Source of the DNA: Sphingobium sp. TCM1
GTDB taxonomy: Bacteria > Pseudomonadota > Alphaproteobacteria > Sphingomonadales > Sphingomonadaceae
Reading direction: 5' to 3'
DNA: 64,000 nucleotides
Assembly (NCBI RefSeq): GCF_001650725.1
Contig: NZ_LXVX01000005.1
Coordinates: 274,825 to 338,824, forward strand
The number at the start of each line of letters is the position of its first letter. The first letter of the stretch is position 1. This document shows positions 15,711 to 24,744 of the stretch, piece by piece. The notes under the pieces were generated by a model. That model ran no database searches. It was given only the letters and a program-made list of their open reading frames with translations, and was not told where the DNA came from. Both the position numbers and the translations under genes were made by a program.

Positions 15711-15811
15711 CATCGCCCCTTGCCGTTGATCGGGGCAAGCGCGCGAAGGGGAAGGCTGGTTCCATGCGGCAGCGGATGCCGCCCGCCGCCCGACATGACG
15801 AGCAGAAAAAA

Positions 15812-15842
15812 GGGGCGCCCTTCCGAATGGAAGAGCGCCCCC
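15812..15842 (-). terminator. Intrinsic terminator of the TonB-dependent receptor gene
   Basis: On the minus strand GGGGCGCTCTTCC pairs with GGAAGGGCGCCCC (one mismatch, ATTC loop), followed by a run of six T (TTTTTTCTGC). It sits about 22 nt past the receptor stop codon. Confidence 0.88.
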
Positions 15843-15864
15843 GCGATCGGTCATGCGCGGACGA

Positions 15865-18234
15865 TCAGAACTTCACGCGGCCCTCGACGCCGATGACGCG
15901 CGGCTGCGCGACCGACCGGGCATAATAGCGCGAAATGATGCCGTCATTGACCAGGCCGAAACGGGTCAGGTCGTTGCTGACGCCGGTGATGGCATATTTG
16001 TCGAAGATGTTGTTCGCGAACAGGCCGATTTCATAGATGTCGGTCTTGTAGGTGATGTTCGCGCGGCTCATCATGTAGGACGGCAGCCGTTCGCCGCCGC
16101 CCCGCAGGCCCGGACGGGTGTAGATGCCGCCGGTATAGGTGGTGGTCCAGCCCAGGTTCAGCATATTGTCGCCCATGGGCATGTCGTAGCTGACGCCGAT
16201 CGCGCCGCTGTTCTTGGTCGATCCGGGCAGGCGGTCGCCTGCCAGGACATCGACCAGATCGCCGCCCGCGATCGACAGCAGCGCCGGCACGTCCTCGGTC
16301 AGATGCGCGTCGAGATAGCTGTAGTTGCCCCGGATGGTGAGGCCGTCGATCGGCTTGGCGCTGAAGGAGAAGTCGACGCCCTTCGAAATCGCCGCGCCGC
16401 CATTGGTGGTGATGCCGATGGCGCCATTCACCGTCTGGCCCGACAGCTGGATACCGTCCCACTTAACGCGGAAGGCCGACAGGCTCATCGACAGCTTGCG
16501 CTCGAACAACTGGGCGCGGACACCGATTTCGGCGTTTTTGACCTTGTCCGGGCCATAGAATAGTTCGCTCGGCAGGGCGCACAGATTCTGTCCGGCCGGC
16601 AGCGGCAGGACGCAGGGCGCGACGCGGTTGACGCCGCCGATGCGATAGCCCTTCGAATAGGTGCCCCAGACCATCAGATCCGGCGTGATGTTGTAGGAGC
16701 TGTTGAACTTCCACACCGTGCCGTCGTCGCTGGTCGATCCGGCGCGCGAGCGGAAGTTGATGTTGGGATAGGCCTGGAACAGCGGCAGCGCGGTCCCGCC
16801 GATGACGTCGGCGCTATATTTGAAATAGCGGACGCCGGCCGTGACCTGCCATTCCGGCGTGATCTTGAAGCTGCCCTCGCCGAACACCGCCTTCTCGTCG
16901 GTCTTGGTGTTGACGTAGGAGGCATATTCGACCTCGTCGGGGCGGTTGATGCCTGCCCAGGCGGGATAGCCCGGCACGATCTCGCGATAGTCGGACCTGG
17001 TGTTGAGGCGGTTCCAGAAGCCGCCGATCACCCAGCTGAACGGCCCGCCATGGGTCGAAACCAGGCGGACTTCCTGGTTATATTGTTCTTCCGCGCCGCG
17101 CGACCGGGTATAGCCCGAGAAGGACGGGAACAGTTCATAATCATAGTCGAGGTCGAGCAGCAGGTCGGTCACGTCGGTCGAACTGCGCTGCTTCTTGTTG
17201 GTGTAGGCCGAAACGAAGATCGCCTGCGCCACGTCGTAGACATTGCCCTGAAGCTCCAGCGAGATCAGGTGTGACATGCGCTTCGACGGTTCCTTGTAGC
17301 GCCAGGGCGCCTCATATTTGCCTTCGCCCACCACGCCCGCGCCGGTGGCCTGGCGGCCGTCGGTTTTCGTTTCCTGATAGGCGTAGGTGAAATAGGCCTG
17401 GAAGTCGGGGCTGACGAAGCCGAGCTGGTTGCGGCTGGTGAAGGTCTTTTCGAAGTTCAGATCCTTCTTGCCCGCGAAATTGGCGCTCTGCTGCGCGTCG
17501 GTGCCCATCGGGTTCGACGTGTCGCCCGGCTGCGGCAGGGACACGCCCGGCTCCTTCAGCAGATAGGGATAGTCGATGAAGCCGGGGTCGTAATAATAGC
17601 CGGTGACGGTGCGGAAAGCGATCGCGTCCTGGACGATCGGCAGGTTGAGCACGCCATAGCCGACATAGCCCACGCCCTTCGAATGGGCGACGTCATAGAG
17701 GCGGCCATAGGCCTCGCCGCTGAACTTCGTCGGATCGGGCCGGTTGGGGATGTAGCGGACCGCGCCCGCCAGCGTGCCAAGGCCATAGAGCGTGCCCTGC
17801 GGACCGAGCAGCGTCTCCACCCGTTCGAGGTCGATCAGCTTGTAGTCGGTGTAAAGCGGTACGTCGCCCAGATAGATGCCGATGGCATTGTCGCTGTTGT
17901 TGCCGCCCGCGCTGCTGTCGTCGGCGGACAGGCCGCGCATGATGATGGTGCCCGCGCCGCGCGGACCGGTATCGGTGATGGTGATGCCCGGCGTGAAGGC
18001 CGCGATGTCGCGAATGTCGTCGATCCGCTGCGCCGCCAGCTCCTCCGCGCCCACGGCCGAAATATTGATCGGCGTTTCCATCAGCGTGGTGCTGCGGCGG
18101 GTACCCGTGACGACGATCACATCGCCCTCGTCGGCGGCCGCGGCGGTCTGCGCCATGGCGGGCATGGCCGCGGCCGCGCCGGATATGATCGTCGCGGACA
18201 AGAGTCCCATTTTGAGCTTTGCGCGATACGACAT
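15865..18234 (-). CDS. TonB-dependent outer membrane receptor
   Basis: 789 residues. A signal peptide (MSYRAKLKMGLLSATII... AMAQ, cut near residue 29) is followed by a TonB-box-like DVIVVTGTRR and a plug domain (~45-160, AEELAAQRIDDIRDIAAFTPGI). The rest is a 22-strand beta barrel ending in VEGRVKF with the terminal Phe used by the Bam machinery. It imports a bulky or scarce substrate into the periplasm using TonB energy. Its promoter is face to face with the ureohydrolase promoter and shares a perfect 17-bp box with it, which suggests the ligand is related to the ureohydrolase or amine substrates. It does not resemble a clear siderophore receptor. Confidence 0.93.
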   Translation of the reverse strand: MSYRAKLKMGLLSATIISGAAAAMPAMAQTAAAADEGDVIVVTGTRRSTTLMETPINISAVGAEELAAQRIDDIRDIAAFTPGITITDTGPRGAGTIIMRGLSADDSSAGGNNSDNAIGIYLGDVPLYTDYKLIDLERVETLLGPQGTLYGLGTLAGAVRYIPNRPDPTKFSGEAYGRLYDVAHSKGVGYVGYGVLNLPIVQDAIAFRTVTGYYYDPGFIDYPYLLKEPGVSLPQPGDTSNPMGTDAQQSANFAGKKDLNFEKTFTSRNQLGFVSPDFQAYFTYAYQETKTDGRQATGAGVVGEGKYEAPWRYKEPSKRMSHLISLELQGNVYDVAQAIFVSAYTNKKQRSSTDVTDLLLDLDYDYELFPSFSGYTRSRGAEEQYNQEVRLVSTHGGPFSWVIGGFWNRLNTRSDYREIVPGYPAWAGINRPDEVEYASYVNTKTDEKAVFGEGSFKITPEWQVTAGVRYFKYSADVIGGTALPLFQAYPNINFRSRAGSTSDDGTVWKFNSSYNITPDLMVWGTYSKGYRIGGVNRVAPCVLPLPAGQNLCALPSELFYGPDKVKNAEIGVRAQLFERKLSMSLSAFRVKWDGIQLSGQTVNGAIGITTNGGAAISKGVDFSFSAKPIDGLTIRGNYSYLDAHLTEDVPALLSIAGGDLVDVLAGDRLPGSTKNSGAIGVSYDMPMGDNMLNLGWTTTYTGGIYTRPGLRGGGERLPSYMMSRANITYKTDIYEIGLFANNIFDKYAITGVSNDLTRFGLVNDGIISRYYARSVAQPRVIGVEGRVKF

Positions 18235-18571
18235 GGTGTTCCCCTTTTTTCCAATGTCTTTCCAGCCATGATCCCCTCCCGGATCGGACGTCCCGCCTGT
18301 GCGGCGGCAACGGCGCGGCGGGCGGCGTGGACCGCCGCCTCGTGCTTTTCTGGCATGGTGGTCAGGCTATGGAGCGCGCAGCCAGTCAAACATGGGGCAT
18401 TTGACGTAGCTTGTCCGTCTCTCCCCACATGGGCCGGTCCTACGTCAAATGCCCCATTGGGATGCGGTGCTCCTGCCGCCTACCCATGGCTGGAGCGGCG
18501 GGAATTTCCGTCCCTTTCCCGCTGCCTATGCCCGCGTCGCCCAATGGAGGGCCGCCGGGCCGGAGAATGAC
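18235..18571. promoter_or_regulatory. Divergent promoter region, receptor versus ureohydrolase operon
   Basis: A 337-bp gene-free stretch. It contains TACGTCAAATGCCCCAT on the plus strand at 18441-18457 and the same 17 bp on the minus strand at 18408-18392, so the two boxes form a perfect inverted repeat with a 32-bp centre; with one flanking C the match is 18 bp. Downstream on the minus strand, 20 nt after its box, stands CATAGCCT (18371-18364). On the plus strand CCTACCCA begins 21 nt after its box. The layout fits two divergent activator-dependent promoters. Confidence 0.75.
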
Positions 18572-20050
18572 ATGCCGTCTATGAGCGCCATCACCGGGTG
18601 GAGCATGGCCGGGATCGCGGCCATCGGCGCCGCGGTCGCGGGCGACCTGCCGTCCCGTCTTCCCAACGCCGGCACGCCCGCGCCGCAGACGCCGCTGGAA
18701 GATGATATGGGGCGGCCCAAGCCGCTGGAACTGCCCGAGGATATCGCGGCGAAGCTCGCCGGCGTGGACAAGGCGAAGGTCGATTTCCTGAAAAGCGGCG
18801 TCACCGGCCGCTATGTCGAGAAGGACGCCCTGTTCGAGCGTATCCGCAAGGGCACGGCCGAAGAGATCAGCGCCTATATCGACGCGATGCAGGCGCTGCA
18901 CGCCCAGGTCGAGTTCAAGGCCGGGCGCGATCAGGCATCGATCCCGCTCGACACCCGATCACCCTGGTTCAACGCGTGGAAGGTCCGGCGTTCCGCCGCG
19001 CTCGACCCGAAGCGCGATCCCGGTCCGGTCGATCTGACCCGTTATATCGGCGGCTGGGGCGGGGGCTTTGCGACCTTCGCGGGCGCGCCGGTGGCGATGA
19101 CGCCGGAAGACCTGAAGGCAGGCAAGGTCGATGTCGCGATCGTCGGCGCCCCGCTCGACATGGGGTCGGGCTGGCGCAACGCGATCGACGGGCCGCGCGC
19201 CATGCGGATGACCGGCGGCGCGGCCGGCAACGACATGTATTCGATGATCAATCCCAATGCCGCGCTCAAGATCGTCGACTATGGCGACATAGCCATCGAC
19301 CAGAACTCGACCGAGCGCAGCGTCGATCATGTCCGCGAGATGGTGGGGGAAATCGCCCGCACCGGCGCGATCCCGATCGTCATCGGCGGCGACCACAGCC
19401 TCGAATATCCCAATGTCGCGGCGGCCGCCGACGTGCATGGCAAGGGCAATGTCAGCGTCATCCATTTCGATAGCCATTATGACATCGGGCGCGGGCGCGT
19501 GCATTTGCTCGACCATGGCCAGCCGGTCTATCGCGTCCTCTCCGAAGGCCATGTGCGCGGCAGCGACTATATCCAGGTCGGGCTGCGCGCGCGCGGCCCC
19601 GACCTCGAAACCTTCGGCTGGATGCGCAACAAGGGGATGCGCTACCACACGATGGTCGAAGTCGAGAAATGGGGCTGGGACAAGGTGATGGCCCGCGCGC
19701 TCAAGGAAGCGCGGGAAAATGCCAAGAAGCTGTGGATCAGCTTCGATGTCGACGTGCTCGATCCGGCCTTCATGCCCGGCACCGGCACGCCGGTTCCCGG
19801 CGGCCTCACCATGCGCGAGGCGCAGCCCATCATGCGCAACCTCTGCGCCCAGAATGACATTGCCGGCATCGATATCGTGGAAGTCGCGCCCTATCTCGAC
19901 ACCAGCTACAAGACCGCGCTCAACAGCAATTTCCTGCTGAACGCCTGCCTCGCCGGCATCGCCATGCGCAAGAAGGGGCTGAAGCCCGGCTATCTCAACC
20001 CTGTCTCCGTCGATCACGGCCTGGACGCCTATTATGGGAAGAAGAACTGA
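18572..20050 (+). CDS. Ureohydrolase (agmatinase/arginase family), copy 1
   Basis: 492 residues, much longer than typical agmatinases (~300). It would hydrolyse a guanidino compound to urea and an amine (agmatine to putrescine is the classic case; guanidine or guanidino acids are alternatives). All metal ligands are present: His275 (IGGDHS), Asp300/His302/Asp304 (FDSHYD) and Asp392/Asp394 (FDVDVLDPAF). Residues 1-~150 are an extension with MPSMSAITGWSMAG at the start; the same start occurs in copy 3, supporting ATG 18572 with GGAG upstream. The hydrophobic Ala-rich segment at 10-24 lacks a basic head, so export is unclear. It is the first gene of a three-ureohydrolase operon. Confidence 0.88.
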   Translation: MPSMSAITGWSMAGIAAIGAAVAGDLPSRLPNAGTPAPQTPLEDDMGRPKPLELPEDIAAKLAGVDKAKVDFLKSGVTGRYVEKDALFERIRKGTAEEISAYIDAMQALHAQVEFKAGRDQASIPLDTRSPWFNAWKVRRSAALDPKRDPGPVDLTRYIGGWGGGFATFAGAPVAMTPEDLKAGKVDVAIVGAPLDMGSGWRNAIDGPRAMRMTGGAAGNDMYSMINPNAALKIVDYGDIAIDQNSTERSVDHVREMVGEIARTGAIPIVIGGDHSLEYPNVAAAADVHGKGNVSVIHFDSHYDIGRGRVHLLDHGQPVYRVLSEGHVRGSDYIQVGLRARGPDLETFGWMRNKGMRYHTMVEVEKWGWDKVMARALKEARENAKKLWISFDVDVLDPAFMPGTGTPVPGGLTMREAQPIMRNLCAQNDIAGIDIVEVAPYLDTSYKTALNSNFLLNACLAGIAMRKKGLKPGYLNPVSVDHGLDAYYGKKN

Positions 20051-21402
20051 TGGCACGCTCCACCCTGCCGGCGCGCGGCGCCGCGCTTGCCCTTGCGCTC
20101 GCAGCCCTGTTCGGCCCCGCTCTGGCGCAAGGAAGCGATCCGCTCGCCAGCCTGGCGCCGGAGAAAAAGGCGTTTCTGTCCGACCCCGCGACGCTGGAGC
20201 GCTTCGGCCTGACACCCGAGAAGGTTCAGGTGGCGCTCGCCGGGCGCGCTGCCGCCGATGTCGATGCCTATGCGACCGCGTTGATGGCGGTGGTCGAGGA
20301 CAGCCGGTACAAGGCCGGTCGCGATCCGGCGGAGATCGCGCTCAATCCGCAGGCGCGCGGCTGGAATGCCGGTACCACGCTGCGCCCCAAGATGTTCGAC
20401 AAGCTGAAGCGTGACGACGGTCCGTTCAGCCTGAAACGCTATATGTATCAGAAGAGCGGCGTGCCGACCTTCGCCGATGCGCCCGTCGCGATCCGCAAGG
20501 AGGATCTGGTCGCGGGCAAGGTGGAGGTCGCCTTTGTCGGCGTGCCGCTCGACTTTTCCTCGGGCTGGCGTGATGCCAAGCACGCGCCGATGGCGCTGCG
20601 TGGCATGGACGGGCTGGTCGGCGCCGACGCCGATGGCGGGATCGATCCGGGTCTGGTCCTCTCCATCGCCGACTATGGCGACCTGACGCCTGACTATATG
20701 GCGCCCGATCGCGGTCTCGACCATATCCGCGCGATGATCGCCGAAATGGCGAGCGTGGGCACCATTCCCTTCATCGTCGGCGGCGACCATACGATCATGT
20801 TCCCGGATGTCGCGGCGATGGTCGACACCTATGGCGCGGGCAAGGTCGCGCTGGTCCAGTTCAACGCCCATGCCGATGCCGAACTGAACGGCGATCACAT
20901 GATCTCCGACAACCAGACGCTCACCCGCCTGCTGGAGCAGAATCTGCTGCGCGGCAGTGATGTGACCCTCGTCGGCCTGCATGGCCGAGACGCCGGCCCC
21001 GCCGTGCAAAAGCGGCTGGCGGAAGCGGGCGCGAAGATCGTCCCGACCGCCGCCATCCAGGACAAGGGCTGGCAGTCGGTCACGAATGATCTGGTCGCCA
21101 GCCTGAAGAAGGGGCCGGACAATGTCTTCGTCTCCTTCGACATGAGCGTCCTCGATCCCGGCGATGCCCCGGCGTCCGGCCGGCCGGTGCCGGGCGGGCT
21201 GACGATGCGCGAAGCGATCCCGATGGTGCGCCAGATCTGCGCCCAGACGAAGGTGGTGGGCTTCGACCTGCTCGACGCCGCGCCGATCCTGGACCCGACC
21301 TATGTCAGCCGGATGAGCGCCAACTATATCCTGCACGCCTGCCTGTCCGGCATTGCGATGCGCAAGACGGGCGCGACGCCGGTCAAGACCGCCAAGCGCT
21401 GA
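20050..21402 (+). CDS. Exported ureohydrolase-like protein with degenerate metal site
   Basis: 450 residues. A clear signal peptide (MARSTLPARGAALALALAALFGPALAQ) points to the periplasm. The arginase fold is kept, with His247 (VGGDHT), His274 and Asp276. Two ligands are replaced, however: the bridging Asp is Asn272 (FNAHAD) and the second Asp of the DxD pair is Ser366 (FDMSVLDP). The enzyme may bind one metal or none and may act as a binding or regulatory partner of its neighbours. The start overlaps the copy 1 stop by one base (TGATG), and copy 3 follows 16 bp after its stop, so translation of the set is probably coupled. Confidence 0.85.
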   Translation: MARSTLPARGAALALALAALFGPALAQGSDPLASLAPEKKAFLSDPATLERFGLTPEKVQVALAGRAAADVDAYATALMAVVEDSRYKAGRDPAEIALNPQARGWNAGTTLRPKMFDKLKRDDGPFSLKRYMYQKSGVPTFADAPVAIRKEDLVAGKVEVAFVGVPLDFSSGWRDAKHAPMALRGMDGLVGADADGGIDPGLVLSIADYGDLTPDYMAPDRGLDHIRAMIAEMASVGTIPFIVGGDHTIMFPDVAAMVDTYGAGKVALVQFNAHADAELNGDHMISDNQTLTRLLEQNLLRGSDVTLVGLHGRDAGPAVQKRLAEAGAKIVPTAAIQDKGWQSVTNDLVASLKKGPDNVFVSFDMSVLDPGDAPASGRPVPGGLTMREAIPMVRQICAQTKVVGFDLLDAAPILDPTYVSRMSANYILHACLSGIAMRKTGATPVKTAKR

Positions 21403-21418
21403 ACCGGGGAGGGCGGCC

Positions 21419-22885
21419 ATGCCATCGATCAATGCGATAAGCGGATGGAGCATGGCGGCGGCGGCGGCCGCATCGGCCGTGGTGGCGGGTTTCGACACGC
21501 CCAACCCGCCGCCGCCGATCCCGCAGGAAGACATTATGGGCGAACCCAAGCCCGTCGAAATTCCGGCTGACGTGATGGCGAAACTGTCCGGCATCGCGCC
21601 CGAAAAAGTCGCGCTCATTCGGGAAGGGCGCACTGGCCGCTACGTGGAAAAGGACGCGCTGTTCGATCGAATCCGCACCATGCCGGCAGCGGAACTGATC
21701 GCCTATATCGACGCGATCGCGGCGCTCCACGCGCAGGTCGAATATAAGGAAGGGCGGGACGCCAAGACGATCCCGCTCGACACCCGGTCCGCCTGGTTCA
21801 ACGCCTGGAAGGCGAAGCGCCCGCTGGTGATGGACCCGAAGCGCGACGCTGGCCCCATGGACCTTGGCCGCTATATCGGCGGGCGCCGCGGCGGCTTTGC
21901 GACCTTCGCGGGCGCGCCGGTGGCGATGACGCCGGAAGACCTGAAGGCAGGCAAGGTTGATGTCGCGATCGTCGGCGCCCCGCTCGACATGGGGTCGGGC
22001 TGGCGCAACGCGATCGACGGACCGCGCGCTCTGCGCATGACCGGCGGCGCGGGCGGCAACGACATGTATGCGATGATCAACCCCAGCTCTGCGTTGGAGA
22101 TCGTCGATTATGGCGACATCGCCATCGACCAGAACTCGACCGAACGCAGCGTCGCCCATGTGCGCGAAATGGTCCGCGAAATCGCCCAGACCGGCGCGAT
22201 CCCGATCGTCATCGGCGGCGACCACAGCCTCGAATATCCCAATGTCGCGGCCGCCGCCGACGTGCATGGCAAGGGCAATGTCAGCGTCGTCCATTTCGAC
22301 AGCCATTATGATGTCGGCCGCAACGGCGTCCACTGGATCACCCATGGATCGCCCGTCTACCGCGTGCTGCATGAAGGCCATGTGCGGCCACAGGATTATA
22401 TCCAAGTCGGACTGCGCGCGCGCGGCCCCGACCTCGAAACCTTCGGCTGGATGCGCAACAAGGGGATGCGCTACCACACGATGGTGGAGGTCGAGAAATG
22501 GGGCTGGGACAAGGTGATGGACCGCGCCATCGCCGAAGCGCGGCAGAAGGCGAAGAAGCTGTGGATCAGTTTCGATGTCGACGTGCTCGATCCCGCCTTC
22601 ATGCCCGGCACCGGCACGCCCGTTCCGGGCGGCCTCACCATGCGCGAGGCGCAGCCGATCATGCGGCGGCTCTGTGCCGAAAATGATATTGCCGGCATCG
22701 ATATCGTCGAAGTCGCGCCCTATCTCGACACCAGCTACAAGACCGCGCTCAACAGCAATTATCTGCTGAACGCCTGCCTGACCGGCATCGCCATGCGCAA
22801 GAAGGGGCTGCCCCCGCGCTACTGGAACCCGGTATCGTCCGAACATGGGCAGGACGATTATTACGGTCCGAAAAAGAAATTCTGA
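21419..22885 (+). CDS. Ureohydrolase (agmatinase/arginase family), copy 3
   Basis: 488 residues, closely related to copy 1 over the whole length including the N-terminal MPSINAISGWSMA. The metal ligands His269, Asp294, His296, Asp298, Asp386 and Asp388 are intact. The start ATG follows a strong GGGGAGGG ribosome-binding site. Parts of the gene are almost identical to copy 1 at DNA level (see findings), while the flanks of those blocks have diverged. Differences such as GRRGGF versus GWGGGF and NGVHWITHGS versus RGRVHLLDHGQ near the active site may mean a different substrate. Confidence 0.88.
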   Translation: MPSINAISGWSMAAAAAASAVVAGFDTPNPPPPIPQEDIMGEPKPVEIPADVMAKLSGIAPEKVALIREGRTGRYVEKDALFDRIRTMPAAELIAYIDAIAALHAQVEYKEGRDAKTIPLDTRSAWFNAWKAKRPLVMDPKRDAGPMDLGRYIGGRRGGFATFAGAPVAMTPEDLKAGKVDVAIVGAPLDMGSGWRNAIDGPRALRMTGGAGGNDMYAMINPSSALEIVDYGDIAIDQNSTERSVAHVREMVREIAQTGAIPIVIGGDHSLEYPNVAAAADVHGKGNVSVVHFDSHYDVGRNGVHWITHGSPVYRVLHEGHVRPQDYIQVGLRARGPDLETFGWMRNKGMRYHTMVEVEKWGWDKVMDRAIAEARQKAKKLWISFDVDVLDPAFMPGTGTPVPGGLTMREAQPIMRRLCAENDIAGIDIVEVAPYLDTSYKTALNSNYLLNACLTGIAMRKKGLPPRYWNPVSSEHGQDDYYGPKKKF

Positions 22886-23016
22886 CGGCCGTCAAGATTC
22901 TCATGGCGGATTGCCATGGGGCCATACGTCATTTGGGCAATGGCGCCGCGCGAGCGCCTGCCTAGGCTTTCACAGCGTCCAGGCAAAGAGGCCGGACGCC
23001 AAGGGGGACATACAGG
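22886..23016 (+). promoter_or_regulatory. qhp operon promoter region with regulon box
   Basis: TACGTCATTTGGGCAAT at 22925-22941 matches the box of the receptor and ureohydrolase promoters at 12 of 17 positions, including TACGTCA and the TG in the middle. CCTAGGCT begins 19 nt after it at 22961, equivalent to the CATAGCCT element of the other promoters. A further dyad ATTGCC...GGCAAT (22910-22941) brackets the box. Confidence 0.55.
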
Positions 23017-24744
23017 GTGAAGCGGCTTCCCGTCACGAAATTTGGCCTGGCTGCGCTATTCTCCGCGTCGGTCGTGTTCGCTCAGGCTGATGGCGGCCGG
23101 GACGGCGCGACGATGCAGGAGACGGAAGCGGGCATCCCCGTCGCCGACCCGCTGGTCAAGGAAAAGTGCGGGACTTGCCACACCGGCGACGACAAGGGCA
23201 ATATGTCCCGCATAAGCTGGGTCCGCACCACGCCGGAGGGTTGGGCGCAGGCGATCAAGCGCATGGTGCGTTTGAATGGCCTGTCGATCACGCCCGAGGA
23301 AAGCCGGGCGATCGTCAAGTCGCTTTCCTCCTCGCACGGCCTGGCGCCGGAGGAAGCCCGGACCGTCATGTATCTGCCCGAAAAGCGGACGCTGGACGAG
23401 ACCAATATTCCCAACGAGACGATGCGCGGCGCCTGTGCAGCCTGCCACAGCTATGCCCAGCCCCTGTCCTGGCGCCGGTCGAAGCTGGAATGGAAGCAGC
23501 TTCAGGATCTGCACGTCGCCCTCTATTCGCAGGCCGACGCCCAATATCGCCGTCCGGCCGAGGACAGCGAGCAGCCCGTTGGCCGCGATCCCAAGGACAA
23601 GCTGACGCGCGGCGAATATGCGCTGACCTATCTGCCCAAGGTCGCGGGCCTCCACACCCCCGAATGGGCCGCCTGGAGCGCGCGCCAGCGCAATCCGCGC
23701 CTGGCGGGCCAGTGGCTGGTGGTCGCCTCGGTGCCGGGCAAGGGCAGGTTCATAGGCGAATTGGATGTCGCGCCGGGCAAGGCTGCCGACGAATTTACGA
23801 CCAGCGCGACGCTCCGTTCGCTCACCGACGGCGGCACGATCAGCCGCAGTGGCACCGGCATCGTCTATGCCGGCTACAGCTGGCGCGGCTCGTCGAAGGG
23901 GAACGCAGCGGCAAAGCCCGATGATCTGGGCAGCGCGGCGCGCGAGGCGATGTGGTTCGCGCCCGACCAGCAGAGCGCGCAGGGCCGCTGGTTCTGGGGC
24001 GATTATCAGGAATTCGGCTATGACGTGAAGCTGGTGCGCGCCACCGCCGCGCCCGCGATCCTGGCGGTGACGCCGGGGCCGGTGAAGGCGGGGACGAAGG
24101 GCGTGCGACTGCGCATCCTGGGGCATAATCTTCCTGCTTCGCCCACCGCGGCCGACATCGACCTGGGCGCGGGCGTCGCCGTGACGAAGATTGTGTCGGC
24201 CAGCCCGAAGGAGCTGGTGGTGACGGCGGACGTGGCGGCGGGCGCGGCATCCGGCCAGCGCGACGTGGCGATTGCCGGCGCGGTGCTGGAACAGGCTTAC
24301 CCGGTCTTCCACAGGATCGACTATATCAAGGCGACACCCGAAACCGCGCTGGCGCGACTGGGCGGGGTCAAATTCCCCAAGGGCTATCAGCAGTTCGAGG
24401 CGATCGGCTACGAAAACGGCCTCGATGGCAAGCCCAACACCGCCGACGACATCGCCGTTGGTCCGGTCGAGGCCGACTGGGCGATGCAGGAATTCATGTC
24501 GGTCTATTATGACGACGATACCAAATATGTGGGCGCGCTCAGCCCCGCCGCCTTCTTCACCCCCTCGACCGAAGGGCCGAACCCGCAGCGCCGCTTTGGC
24601 CGCAACAATTATGGCGAGGTCTGGGTCGTCGCCACCGCCAGGCATGAAAAGGACAAGTTCGGCAAACCGCTGAGCGCCCGGTCCTACATGGTCGTGACCG
24701 TCCCGGCCTATCAGAAATGGGATCAGCCGGAGGTGTCGCGATGA
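23017..24744 (+). CDS. qhpA: Quinohemoprotein amine dehydrogenase alpha subunit (diheme)
   Basis: 575 residues from GTG at 23017 after AAGGGGGACATACAGG. A signal peptide (MKRLPVTKFGLAALFSASVVFAQ) exports it. Two heme c sites, Cys51-Cys54-His55 (CGTCH) and Cys139-Cys142-His143 (CAACH), define the N-terminal cytochrome domain; the rest forms the beta-sandwich domains of the alpha subunit. The enzyme oxidises primary amines to aldehydes and ammonia in the periplasm. The alpha subunit carries electrons from the quinone cofactor on the gamma subunit to external cytochrome c or cupredoxin. It is the first gene of a seven-gene operon and overlaps qhpD by 4 nt. Confidence 0.95.
   Translation: MKRLPVTKFGLAALFSASVVFAQADGGRDGATMQETEAGIPVADPLVKEKCGTCHTGDDKGNMSRISWVRTTPEGWAQAIKRMVRLNGLSITPEESRAIVKSLSSSHGLAPEEARTVMYLPEKRTLDETNIPNETMRGACAACHSYAQPLSWRRSKLEWKQLQDLHVALYSQADAQYRRPAEDSEQPVGRDPKDKLTRGEYALTYLPKVAGLHTPEWAAWSARQRNPRLAGQWLVVASVPGKGRFIGELDVAPGKAADEFTTSATLRSLTDGGTISRSGTGIVYAGYSWRGSSKGNAAAKPDDLGSAAREAMWFAPDQQSAQGRWFWGDYQEFGYDVKLVRATAAPAILAVTPGPVKAGTKGVRLRILGHNLPASPTAADIDLGAGVAVTKIVSASPKELVVTADVAAGAASGQRDVAIAGAVLEQAYPVFHRIDYIKATPETALARLGGVKFPKGYQQFEAIGYENGLDGKPNTADDIAVGPVEADWAMQEFMSVYYDDDTKYVGALSPAAFFTPSTEGPNPQRRFGRNNYGEVWVVATARHEKDKFGKPLSARSYMVVTVPAYQKWDQPEVSR

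Noticed and set aside
18449..18571. Upstream start of ureohydrolase copy 1
   Set aside because: The frame would begin inside the regulatory box; the conserved start shared with copy 3 is at 18572.
21383..22846. Long minus-strand frame opposite ureohydrolase copy 3, with a similar one opposite copy 1
   Set aside because: The two antisense frames resemble each other only because the sense genes are related; no start signal or family match.
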